Below, piece after piece: positions 35,783 to 44,127 of a stretch of 64,000 nt of DNA. The DNA comes from Gemmatimonadales bacterium (GTDB lineage Bacteria > Gemmatimonadota > Gemmatimonadetes > Longimicrobiales > Gaopeijiaceae). The notes below the pieces were generated by a model, which had not been told where the DNA came from, ran no database searches, and saw only the letters and a list, made by a program, of their open reading frames with translations. The position numbers and the translations under genes are program-made. Each line of letters begins with the position of its first letter. The first letter of the stretch is position 1. The stretch covers positions 1-64,000 of the forward strand of contig REBS01000121.1 in the NCBI GenBank assembly GCA_007692605.1, written 5' to 3'.

Positions 35783-37456
35783 ATGGTGATAAGTCCTTCC
35801 GAACCCCGACACGACCCGATCCGCCTTGAGGTCCTTCGTCAACTTTTCACGGCGATCGCCGAAGAGATGGGGGCAACGCTGCGGCGGGCCGCCTTTTCAC
35901 CGAACATCAAGGAGCGCCGGGACTACTCCTGCGCGGTCTTCCACCCGACCGGAATCCCGGTCGCCATGGGTGACCACATGCCCGTCCACCTCGGCGCCAT
36001 GCCGATGAGCGTTCAGGCGGCTCTGGCCGCGCATGGCTCCCTGGATTCCGGCGACGTGATCATCCTGAACGATCCCTTCGAAGGGGGCACCCACCTTCCC
36101 GACCTCACCCTGGTCTCTCCCGTCCACTTCCCCGATTCCGGGGACCTCCTGGGGTATGTCGCCGCACGCGCGCACCACTCCGACGTGGGGGGAATGAGTC
36201 CCGGATCCATGCCCCTCTCCCGCGAGATCTTCCAGGAAGGACTCAGAATCCCGCCGATTCACCTGAAGCGCCGGGGAACCCCCGTCCCGGAGGTCTACAC
36301 CCTCCTCATGGCCAACGTACGCACGCCGCAGGAGCGAGCCGGAGACCTGGACGCCCAGATCGGGGCCCTGCACACCGGAAGCCGCAGGCTGATCGAAATG
36401 GCGACCGCCCGGGGCACGGCCTCCGTCCTTTCCGGGATGGAGGATCTCCTCGAGTACGCGGATCGGCTGCTCGCGAGAGGAATCGAACGCATTCCCGACG
36501 GAAGCTACGGAGCCATCGATCACATCGAGGACGACGGCGCGGGATCGGATCCCCTGCCCATCCGTGTCGCCCTGGAGGTCAAAGGCTCCTCGCTGCGGGT
36601 CGACTTCACCGGTTCGGCCGGCCAGACTCCGGGGGGCGTGAATGCCGTGAGCGCGATCACCTCCTCGGCGACACGCTATGTGCTCCGGTGTGTCGTCGAG
36701 GCCCTCCTCGAGGTCGCGCTGCCGGCGGGGGGCGGCCGACTGCAGGGGGTCGACCTGACGCTCCCCCGGGGCTCGATCGTGAATGCGGAGCCGCCGGCGG
36801 GGGTCGCCGCCGGTAACGTCGAGACCAGCCAGCGGATCACCGACGTCCTCCTGCTGGCCTTCCAGCAGGCCCTCCCCGATATCATGCCCGCCCTTTCGCA
36901 GGGCACGATGAACAACCTCACCGCAGGGGGAGTCGACCCCCGCTCCGGCCGTGCCTTCACGTACTACGAGACCGCGGGTGGAGGGATGGGCGCCGGGCCG
37001 GACGGCCCCGGGCTCTCGGCGGTTCACGTTCACATGTCCAACACCCTCAACACTCCGATCGAGGCTCTCGAGCACGCCTATCCCTTCCGGGTGAGACAGT
37101 ACGGAATCCGCCGGGAATCCGGTGGCCGCGGGCTGCATCGTGGAGGAGAGGGTCTGGTTCGAACGCTTGAGTTTCTCGCTCCCGCGAACGTGACCCTCCT
37201 CTCGGAACGTCGTCGGTCGGGGCCGGCGGGCGTGCGGGGTGGAGAGGCCGGAACTCCCGGAGAAAACCTGCTGACGCGTGGCTCCGAGATCAGCCACCTC
37301 CCCTCGAAGGTTACCTTTGACGCCCGGAATGGCGATCTTCTCACGATCAGGAGCCCGGGAGGTGGCGGCTGGGGCGATCCCGAAGCCCAACGTTCCCGAA
37401 CCTCCCAGGCGTCTCCGGGCCCCCTCGAACCGATTCCCGCTGAACCCCAGGAGTAA
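35783..37456 (+). CDS. hydantoinase B/oxoprolinase family protein
   Basis: This 557-residue protein is of the HyuB family, the B subunit of ATP-dependent N-methylhydantoinase, 5-oxoprolinase or acetone-carboxylase-like enzymes. Typical blocks are IKERRDYSCAVFHPTG, MGDHMPVHLGAMP, GDVIILNDPFEGGTHLPDLT and RAHHSDVGGMSPGSMP. The C-terminal LSERRRSGPAGVRGGEAG and GGGGWGDP are also conserved. The ATG at 35783 follows CGGAGA by seven bases; an in-frame upstream extension is not conserved. No hyuA gene is adjacent, so the A subunit must lie elsewhere. Confidence 0.9.
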   Translation: MVISPSEPRHDPIRLEVLRQLFTAIAEEMGATLRRAAFSPNIKERRDYSCAVFHPTGIPVAMGDHMPVHLGAMPMSVQAALAAHGSLDSGDVIILNDPFEGGTHLPDLTLVSPVHFPDSGDLLGYVAARAHHSDVGGMSPGSMPLSREIFQEGLRIPPIHLKRRGTPVPEVYTLLMANVRTPQERAGDLDAQIGALHTGSRRLIEMATARGTASVLSGMEDLLEYADRLLARGIERIPDGSYGAIDHIEDDGAGSDPLPIRVALEVKGSSLRVDFTGSAGQTPGGVNAVSAITSSATRYVLRCVVEALLEVALPAGGGRLQGVDLTLPRGSIVNAEPPAGVAAGNVETSQRITDVLLLAFQQALPDIMPALSQGTMNNLTAGGVDPRSGRAFTYYETAGGGMGAGPDGPGLSAVHVHMSNTLNTPIEALEHAYPFRVRQYGIRRESGGRGLHRGGEGLVRTLEFLAPANVTLLSERRRSGPAGVRGGEAGTPGENLLTRGSEISHLPSKVTFDARNGDLLTIRSPGGGGWGDPEAQRSRTSQASPGPLEPIPAEPQE

Positions 37457-37462
37457 GAGCCG

Positions 37463-37867
37463 ATGCACGTGCAACTCGCCCTCGTCTGTGACGAAGCGCG
37501 CATGAGACCCGATGGCAAGATGGATGTCGAGGGGGTCTTCAACGACCTGGCCGCCCCGGGGTTCCCGGCGCGCCAGGACCGGATGGTCCTGGTGACCACC
37601 ATTGAATGGGACCGGGGGGATGAGGGTCGCAACCAGTTCAAGGTCGAACTCAAGGGGCCCGACGGCCGCCCCTCGGTGACGGTGGAAGGCGAGACCGAGG
37701 TCGATGCGCGTCCCAGCCACCGTCCTCCCCCGAGAACCCGACTGATCCTCCCTCTCGAGGATGTCGTGTTCCCGGAAGCCGGACGGTACTCCTTCGAGAT
37801 CCGGATCAAGGGAAAGAAGCTGCGTGGGCCGTCGATCTTTCTCATGGAGGCCGAGCCGGCAGGCTGA
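37463..37867 (+). CDS. DUF6941-type protein
   Basis: A 134-residue protein with the family opening MHVQLALVCDEARMRPDGKM and a beta-sandwich-like body ending FPEAGRYSFEIRIKGKKLRG. It is the type annotated as DUF6941, of unknown role. It starts 6 bp after the hyuB-like gene and is thus in its operon. Its stop is 15 bp from the convergent DUF3108 gene end. Confidence 0.72.
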   Translation: MHVQLALVCDEARMRPDGKMDVEGVFNDLAAPGFPARQDRMVLVTTIEWDRGDEGRNQFKVELKGPDGRPSVTVEGETEVDARPSHRPPPRTRLILPLEDVVFPEAGRYSFEIRIKGKKLRGPSIFLMEAEPAG

Positions 37868-37882
37868 CGGCTCGGCGCCGGA

Positions 37883-38740
37883 TCAGCCGCCCCGGTACTC
37901 CTCGACCGCCTCGGAAAACGCGAGCGGGCGAAGCGAACGACCCGGCGTGATGTTGCGCAGATGCAGGCTGAGAGACCCCATCACCGGAACCCTCGATCGA
38001 AGTTGGACGAGGAGGCGACGCGAATCGTCGCTGAAATGGATCTCGGCCTCCCCCCCCTCCCCGAAGAGGCCCCGGGTCTGGATGATCGGCTGCACTACGA
38101 TCGTGTTGAAGGTGCCTGCGGGAACCTCGACCTGGTCCCGGCGCACCACCTTCACCACAACGGGGTTCCCATCCTCCTGGAAGTACCGGTCCAGCTCGTA
38201 GGTCTCGCCGACCTCGAGGGGGAGGGTGCGCACGTAGTAGACGAAGGCGATCTCGTCGAGCGGCTGATCGGTGGGGAGCTCTCCGGACTCGTCGATGTCG
38301 GCCCGCTCGTACCGGCGCTCTTCGGGGAAGAACTCGAACTGGCGGAACCGCTGGGTCCGGACTTCGTCCTGGTCCTGCACGAAGCGTCGCGAGGACAGCG
38401 TCTCGACATCGATCCACGACTCGAGCAGGTTGTCGACCCGAGCCAGGGGAATGCCCCCCTGGATTCCCATCGAGACGTGATAGGTTCGATGGCCCCGAAC
38501 ACGCTCCACCCCGTGCACCCTCATCCAGCTCTCCCCGACCGTGAACGCACCGAGCTTCACCTGATACTCCAGGCGCTCACCGGGCCCGAACGGAACAGGG
38601 GCGAGCTCCTCGTTGATCCGCTCGGCCCAGGGCGCCTCGAGCTGCTGAGCCTGCGCCGGCGTCACGGCGAGCAGACCGATGAGGACCGCCGCAGGAACGA
38701 GCAGAGGCCATCGGCTCCACCCCCGCATGCTCGTGCTCAT
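37883..38740 (-). CDS. exported DUF3108 protein
   Basis: A 285-residue protein with a cleavable signal peptide (residues 1-31, ending TPAQA). A DUF3108 domain follows: PFGPGERLEYQVKLGAFTVG, VRGHRTYHVSM, VPAGTFNTIVVQP and VQLRSRVPVMGSLSLHL. Family members are periplasmic or outer-membrane-associated beta proteins of unknown function. The ATG overlaps the stop of the glycosyltransferase (ATGA). It is therefore the last gene of the envelope operon that begins with the PorX-like regulator. Confidence 0.82.
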   Translation of the reverse strand: MSTSMRGWSRWPLLVPAAVLIGLLAVTPAQAQQLEAPWAERINEELAPVPFGPGERLEYQVKLGAFTVGESWMRVHGVERVRGHRTYHVSMGIQGGIPLARVDNLLESWIDVETLSSRRFVQDQDEVRTQRFRQFEFFPEERRYERADIDESGELPTDQPLDEIAFVYYVRTLPLEVGETYELDRYFQEDGNPVVVKVVRRDQVEVPAGTFNTIVVQPIIQTRGLFGEGGEAEIHFSDDSRRLLVQLRSRVPVMGSLSLHLRNITPGRSLRPLAFSEAVEEYRGG

Positions 38741-39489
38741 GCCCGCTCTTCGGCCGGTGACCAGCGGAGCCGACGGAATGGCAGGAGTGCCTTGAGCTCC
38801 GGAACGGGCTCGAAACGAGACGCCCGCTGCCGGTGCGCATAGCGCAGACGGTAGGGGGCGTCCTCGATCCGTCGTGCGAAGGGGGCGGTGATCGAAAGCA
38901 GGGCGAGGCTCGCCGCGCCCCCCTCGGTGGCCTGGAGAAGCTCCGGCCCGGCCTCGGTCCGGAACGCCTTCTTCAGCACAATCACCCGGTATGCCCGGAG
39001 TCCCGAAAGGGGATCCTTGACCGGAGCGCCGCGCACGGTGCCCGCGAGGAGCACCCGCCGAGCGACCCAGTCGCAGATGCGCCGCTTCCTGGGAAGCGTC
39101 ACGTCCCTCTCCTCCACGTGTCCACTCACGAGATCGGCGCCCCCTTCGATCGCCTTGATCATCGGGACCAGATCGGCCGGATCCTCGGTGAAATCCGCCT
39201 GGAGGGTCACGACCACATCCCGCTTCGGGTAGGGGGAGCGCTCGACCGCGTCTCTCATGAGGCGCTCGATCGCCGGACCGTACCCGACCCGCTGATCGGA
39301 GCGCAGTACGCGCAGCGGCAGCTGTTTCTCGTACCGGGCGAGGACCTCGGGAGTCGAATCCGACGAGGCGTCATCGAAGACGACGATCTCGTAGTCCCGC
39401 TCGAACTCCGCCATCACACGACGGACCTTCCAGAGGACGGCGCCGAGGGTGGCCGCTTCGTTGTGTGCGGGAATGGAGATATAGATCAT
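38737..39489 (-). CDS. glycosyltransferase family 2
   Basis: A 250-residue cytosolic GT-A glycosyltransferase resembling dolichol-phosphate mannosyltransferases. It starts ISIPAHNEAATLGAVL, has a DxD-like site in VVTLQADFTEDP, and DPLSGLRAYR near residue 165. No C-terminal membrane helices are seen. The ATG at 39489 fits the domain start, whereas an earlier in-frame ATG at 39636 would overlap the acyltransferase. Position after the acyltransferase and flippase genes suggests lipid-linked sugar transfer, by inference. Confidence 0.88.
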   Translation of the reverse strand: MIYISIPAHNEAATLGAVLWKVRRVMAEFERDYEIVVFDDASSDSTPEVLARYEKQLPLRVLRSDQRVGYGPAIERLMRDAVERSPYPKRDVVVTLQADFTEDPADLVPMIKAIEGGADLVSGHVEERDVTLPRKRRICDWVARRVLLAGTVRGAPVKDPLSGLRAYRVIVLKKAFRTEAGPELLQATEGGAASLALLSITAPFARRIEDAPYRLRYAHRQRASRFEPVPELKALLPFRRLRWSPAEERA

Positions 39490-39514
39490 GGTGGTTGTTC
39501 CTACAGATGCGAGG

Positions 39515-40528
39515 CTATCGGGTTCCCGGCAGTCGATCGCGCGCATCGTTCCTCGACGGCTCGAACTCCTCCGGGGGACGGGTCTTCCAACGACGGTGAA
39601 ACCAGAAGTACTGCTCCGGGGCCCGTCGCACGGCATCTTCGAGCAGGCGGTGGAATTCCGCCACGACCCGAAGTACGTCGGCCTCGGTGTCGCCGCTCGC
39701 CGCCACCGCGATGGGCGAGATCTCCATGCGGTAGCGAGCGCGCCACCCCGGAAGCCGAGTCACGGCCATGAACATCACCGGCGCACCCGTCCGAAGCGGG
39801 ATCACTCCCGGGCCCTTCGCGGCCGACGCCGGGATCCCGAAGAAGTCCACGAACACCCCGCCCGACCGGACGTTCTGGTCCGCCACGAGGGCCACCACCC
39901 GCCCCTCCCGAACCCCTTTCAGCACGGGACGAAGGGCCGCATGTCGATAGATGGGACGCATTCCGAACCCCTCCCTCATCTCCCGGACCCGCTCATCGAA
40001 CAGGGGATTCGACTGCTTGCGTCCCACCACGTCCAGTGGAACATCCCGGGCCGCCAGCGCCGCTCCGGCGAACTCCCAGTTCCCCAGGTGCCCGGCCAGC
40101 AGAACCACCCCTTTCCCCTCGTCGAGCGCGTCGCGCAGAAGAGACTCCCCCCTGATCTCGCTCCGCTCCCGCACCTCACCTGGGCTCATCGCCCCGAGTC
40201 GGAGCAGGACGATCGCCTCGCGACCCAGGTGTCGGTAGGCCGCCCGGGCCGCCCGAACCCTCCGATCCCGCGACCAGTCGGGGAACGCCCGCTCGAGATT
40301 TTCCTCGACGGTCCCCCGTCGGATCCGCAGGACGCTTCCCGCGAGCCAGCCCAGCCTGGACCCGACCCACTGCGCGAGCCTCTCGGGCAGCAAACGCGCC
40401 AGGGCCCCGATACCCACGAGCAGAAGTTCCTGGGCGCGATCCCCGAGTCCCGGGGCGAGAGGATCCGGATTCCGGGAGTCCCGGGGCACCGCCCCCCGCG
40501 CCCCCTCCCCGACGTCAGAGTCCGGCAT
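39515..40528 (-). CDS. LpxL/HtrB-type lipid A acyltransferase
   Basis: A 337-residue acyltransferase of the lysophospholipid/lipid A biosynthesis family, acting at the inner membrane to add a secondary acyl chain. The catalytic HxxxxE motif is GHLGNWEFAG near residue 135. VVGRKQSNPLFDERV and LVADQNVRSGGVFVDFFG are family blocks. The start at 40528 overlaps the end of the ABC exporter by 14 bp. Pairing with an MsbA-like flippase supports a lipid A role. Without Kdo-gene context it might also act on other lipids. Confidence 0.85.
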   Translation of the reverse strand: MPDSDVGEGARGAVPRDSRNPDPLAPGLGDRAQELLLVGIGALARLLPERLAQWVGSRLGWLAGSVLRIRRGTVEENLERAFPDWSRDRRVRAARAAYRHLGREAIVLLRLGAMSPGEVRERSEIRGESLLRDALDEGKGVVLLAGHLGNWEFAGAALAARDVPLDVVGRKQSNPLFDERVREMREGFGMRPIYRHAALRPVLKGVREGRVVALVADQNVRSGGVFVDFFGIPASAAKGPGVIPLRTGAPVMFMAVTRLPGWRARYRMEISPIAVAASGDTEADVLRVVAEFHRLLEDAVRRAPEQYFWFHRRWKTRPPEEFEPSRNDARDRLPGTR

Positions 40529-42461
40529 CGCCCGGGGCCCCCACGGGATTCTCGAACTGCAGCGCGTGCAGCTTTCCGTAGAGCCCTCCCTCGTCGAGAA
40601 GCTCACCATGACGGCCGGACTGCACGACCCGGCCGTCCTTCATCACCAGGATCCGGTCGGCCCGCTGGATCGTCGAGAGCCGATGGGCGATCACGAAGAC
40701 GGTTCGTCCCTCCAGCAGGCGCTCGATCGCCTGCTGGACCAGCCGCTCCGACTGGGTGTCGAGCGCCGACGTCGCCTCGTCCAGTACCAGGATCGGAGGG
40801 TCCCGCAGGATCGCCCGGGCGATCGCCACCCGCTGCCGCTGTCCTCCGGAGAGCTGCGTCCCCCTCTCTCCGACCACCGTGTCGTACCCGGAGGGGAGCC
40901 GGTCGATGAACTCCGAGGCGTGCGCGGCGTCGGCGGCGCGCTCGATCTCCTCCTGCGTCACCCGGTCTTCGATCCCGTAGGCGATATTCGCCCGGATGGT
41001 GTCGTGAAAGAGCACGGTCTCCTGCGAGACGATGCCCAGGTTCCTGCGCAGGGAGTCGATCGACAGGTCCCGCAGGTCGACCCCATCGACCAGTATTCTC
41101 CCGGAGGTGGGCTCGTAGAACCGCCCCAGCAGGTCGACCAGCGTCGTCTTCCCCGCCCCGCTCGGGCCCACCAGCGCCGTGACGCTCCCCGCCTCGGCCT
41201 CGAAGGAGATGTCGTGAAGGACCGGCTCACCGTGACGGTACGAAAAGGAGACATCCTCGAAGTCGATCCGATCTCGCACCCCTTCGAACTCCCGCGCGCC
41301 CGGCCGCTCCCGAATCTCGATCGGCGCGTCGAGGAACTCGAAGACCCGCCCGGCTGCCACGATCCCCGGCTGGATGATCGCCGGCATCTTCCCCAGGTAT
41401 TTCACCGGAGAGTAGAGCTTCATCGAGAGGGCCAGGAAGCCGATGAACTCCTCGGCCCCGATCTCCCCCCCGGTCAGGACGAGGCGGGTACCGTACCAGA
41501 GGATCACGACCGTTCCCAGCGCACCGACCATCTCGGTGATCGGGTGCGAAAGGGCACGGAATCGCTCGGTCCGGATGAAGGCCTTGAAGTAGGCCCAGGT
41601 GACCTTCGAGAAGCGCTTCCGCTCGTGGTCCTCGGCTCCCGAGGCCTTGACCAGGCGAATGCCCGACAGGGTCTCCTGAATGTGGCTGTGTACCTCGCCC
41701 GCCAAGTTCAGGATCGTGCGGTCTCCGCGGCGCACCCGCCGCAGCAGGGGGCCCCAGATCGCGAAGATCCCCGGGAGCACCACGATCGACACCAGGGTCA
41801 GCTTCCACGAGATCGCGATCATGATCGCCAGGACCGAGAGGAACTCGAAGACCGAGGAGATGATCTTCGACTGCTCCTTCGTCACCAGGGTCCGCAGCTG
41901 CTCCACGTCGTGCGTCAGTCGGGACACGATCTGGCCGACCCGGGTTCGGCCGAAGAAGCCGAGGTCCAGGTCGACGAGATGGTCGTAGACCTCGTTGCGC
42001 AGATCGCGGGTCACCGCCTGTTCGACCCAGGCCACCAGGTAGTTCCTGAGAAAGTCGAAGACGTTCTTGACCAGGAAGATCACCAGCAGGAAGATGATGA
42101 TCCCCTGGATCGCCTCGGAGGGAGGCGCGGTCATGTCGACGAAGCGCCCGAGCGTCCCGTCGAGGAGCCACTCGAGCAGGTCGTCTCCTTCGGCCGCCTG
42201 CGTCGCCCCCTCGACCTCGGCCCCCTCCACCGCGGTGTCCGTCTGCGCGAAGAGCGTCCGCATGAACGGAATGAGGAGCGCCATCGAGAAGGCGTCGAGC
42301 GCGGCGAAGATCAGCGAGGCCAGCACCGCGATCCCGAAGACCCCCCAGTAGGGCCTCAGGTACCGGAGCACCCGCAGGTACAGGCCCAGCATCGTGGTCG
42401 GAGAGGGCTTTCCGCCCGGACTCAGCGTGGGTCCCGCCTCCGAGCGGGGGTCGAGCTTCAC
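40515..42461 (-). CDS. msbA: MsbA-like ABC exporter (lipid flippase)
   Basis: A 648-residue half-transporter with a six-helix membrane domain (residues ~25-340) and a nucleotide-binding domain (~385-630). Walker A is VGPSGAGKTTLVDLLG, the signature LSGGQRQRVAIARA, Walker B PILVLDEATSALD, and the H-loop VIAHRLSTIQ. An acidic insert (EGAEVEGATQAAEGDD) sits in the first periplasmic loop. The start is GTG at 42461, overlapping the porX-like stop. Its coupling to an LpxL-like acyltransferase supports lipid A-core export, although MsbA versus a multidrug relative cannot be proven. Confidence 0.85.
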   Translation of the reverse strand: MKLDPRSEAGPTLSPGGKPSPTTMLGLYLRVLRYLRPYWGVFGIAVLASLIFAALDAFSMALLIPFMRTLFAQTDTAVEGAEVEGATQAAEGDDLLEWLLDGTLGRFVDMTAPPSEAIQGIIIFLLVIFLVKNVFDFLRNYLVAWVEQAVTRDLRNEVYDHLVDLDLGFFGRTRVGQIVSRLTHDVEQLRTLVTKEQSKIISSVFEFLSVLAIMIAISWKLTLVSIVVLPGIFAIWGPLLRRVRRGDRTILNLAGEVHSHIQETLSGIRLVKASGAEDHERKRFSKVTWAYFKAFIRTERFRALSHPITEMVGALGTVVILWYGTRLVLTGGEIGAEEFIGFLALSMKLYSPVKYLGKMPAIIQPGIVAAGRVFEFLDAPIEIRERPGAREFEGVRDRIDFEDVSFSYRHGEPVLHDISFEAEAGSVTALVGPSGAGKTTLVDLLGRFYEPTSGRILVDGVDLRDLSIDSLRRNLGIVSQETVLFHDTIRANIAYGIEDRVTQEEIERAADAAHASEFIDRLPSGYDTVVGERGTQLSGGQRQRVAIARAILRDPPILVLDEATSALDTQSERLVQQAIERLLEGRTVFVIAHRLSTIQRADRILVMKDGRVVQSGRHGELLDEGGLYGKLHALQFENPVGAPGDAGL

Positions 42462-44026
42462 CGGGGGCGGGGGTTGAGCAGGGCCACCGGCACGATCATC
42501 TCCTCGGGGGTCGCCCCTCCGTGCAGGAAGGCGTCGCGGTACCGGCTCTGGTACTCACGCAGCTTCGTGGGATAGACCATGTAGTAGTCCTCGAGCGAGA
42601 GCACGTAGCTCATCCCCATCCGTCCCGGGGGCAGCCGCAGCTCGGCCGGCTCCTTGGTGGCAAACACGGTTTCGGGCTTCTCGGCTCTCAGGTCCTGGCC
42701 GAACTTGTAGCGAAGGTTCGAGGTCGCGTCCTTGCGGGCGAAGACCGTCGTGGGCCGCTTGCACAGGATCGAACCGTGATCGGTGGTCAGAACCACGCGA
42801 AGTCCCTGTGCAGCCGCCATCTTCAGGATCTGCAGGAGCGCGGAGCGCTCGAACCAGGTGCGCGACAGCTCGCGCAGCGATCGCTCGTCGCGGGCCATCT
42901 CCATGAAGACGGCCGACTCCGACCGGGAATGGATCAACTGATCCATGAAGTTGAAGACGAGCGCGATCACCTCGACCCCGGAGCCCAGCGCCGACTGCAC
43001 ACGCCCGCGCAGCTGCTCCCCCTCGCGGTCCGAGAACACCTTCTCGTAGTGCAGCGACACCTCCCGACCGACTTCGCGGCGGAGCTGGTCCCGCAGAAGC
43101 TGGTCCTCGAAGGCGTTCATGCTGCCCTCCTCCTCGATGCCCTCGAACCAACCGGGGTGGTCGCGTGCGATCTCGTCGGGGTACTGCCCGGAAAAGATGG
43201 CGTTGCGGGAGTAGGGCGTCGCCGTCGGCAGGATGGAGTAGTGGAGGAGTTCCTCGACCTCGAACATCGGGGTCAGGCTCGGGAGCACGACCCGCCACTG
43301 GTCCAGCCGCATGCAGTCCACGACGACGAAGAGCACGGGGCCCCCTTCGAGGCGCGGGACCAACACGTTCGAGACCAGGTCGGTCGAGAGGAGGGGGGAC
43401 CCCTCGCGATCCTCCATCCAGACCGGATAGACCTCCTGGACCCATTGTCCGAAGTCGCGCCGCAGTTCGGCGAAGAGCGAGTCGACCGTGTCGAGCAGAC
43501 CATCCTCTCCGGCCGCCTCGAGTCGAAGGTGCCAGTCGACCAGTTCGCTGTAGAGCGACGAGAAGTCCTCGTGCCCCTGCACCTCCTCGCGCAGCTGCCC
43601 CAGGCGGGGCCAGCGCGACGCGAAGTCCTGCGCCACCTGCTGCTGGCGGATCGAGGAGCCCTCCAGTACGCGGGTCACGGCCGAGAGCACCTGCATGGGG
43701 CTCGTCGGCTTCACCAGGTAGTCGTCGACCCGTCGACCGATCGCCTCGGTCATCGTCCGATCCTCCTCGGACTTCGTGATCATGATCACGTGCGCGTGGG
43801 GGTCCTCGCGGCGCAGGATCTCGAGGACCTCGAGGCCCTTCAGCCCGGGCATCTGCTGATCCAGGAGGACCAGGTCGTAGGGAGAGCCACGGAGGAGCGC
43901 GAGCGCATCATCTCCATTGGCGACCGCATCCACCCGATAGCCCTTCTGCTCCAGAAAGAGCAGATGGGGCCGGAGGATTTCGATCTCGTCGTCGACCCAG
44001 AGGATCCTTCGCGCCGCTCGTGCCAT
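42458..44026 (-). CDS. PorX-like response regulator with PglZ/alkaline-phosphatase domain
   Basis: A 522-residue two-domain protein. Residues 5-120 are a response-regulator receiver with ILWVDDEIEIL, phospho-acceptor D56 in LVLLDQQMPG and Lys in YLVKPTSP. Residues ~225-500 are a PglZ-type alkaline-phosphatase-fold domain with VVVDCMRLDQWR, the putative nucleophile region TATPYSRNAIFSG and LTTDHGSILCKR. This architecture is that of PorX, the Bacteroidota regulator and phosphodiesterase linked to type IX secretion. It is coupled (GTGA) to the MsbA-like gene. No cognate kinase is in the window. Confidence 0.87.
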   Translation of the reverse strand: MARAARRILWVDDEIEILRPHLLFLEQKGYRVDAVANGDDALALLRGSPYDLVLLDQQMPGLKGLEVLEILRREDPHAHVIMITKSEEDRTMTEAIGRRVDDYLVKPTSPMQVLSAVTRVLEGSSIRQQQVAQDFASRWPRLGQLREEVQGHEDFSSLYSELVDWHLRLEAAGEDGLLDTVDSLFAELRRDFGQWVQEVYPVWMEDREGSPLLSTDLVSNVLVPRLEGGPVLFVVVDCMRLDQWRVVLPSLTPMFEVEELLHYSILPTATPYSRNAIFSGQYPDEIARDHPGWFEGIEEEGSMNAFEDQLLRDQLRREVGREVSLHYEKVFSDREGEQLRGRVQSALGSGVEVIALVFNFMDQLIHSRSESAVFMEMARDERSLRELSRTWFERSALLQILKMAAAQGLRVVLTTDHGSILCKRPTTVFARKDATSNLRYKFGQDLRAEKPETVFATKEPAELRLPPGRMGMSYVLSLEDYYMVYPTKLREYQSRYRDAFLHGGATPEEMIVPVALLNPRPR

Positions 44027-44127
44027 GAGGCTAAGCTACGGGAAGCGCCTTCGGCGGCCAAGGATCACCGCCCGGCCAGCGGTCGCTGCAGGCCCGGGGG
44101 GTCAGGACACGCCGCCGGATGCCCGCG

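Noticed and set aside
39340..39380. tRNA T-arm-like string (gtcgaatccgac)
   Set aside because: It lies inside the glycosyltransferase coding sequence with no cloverleaf around it.
40566..42575. 669-codon plus-strand frame
   Set aside because: Antisense to the MsbA-like exporter. Its Arg/His/Asp/Gln-rich composition is that of a shadow frame.
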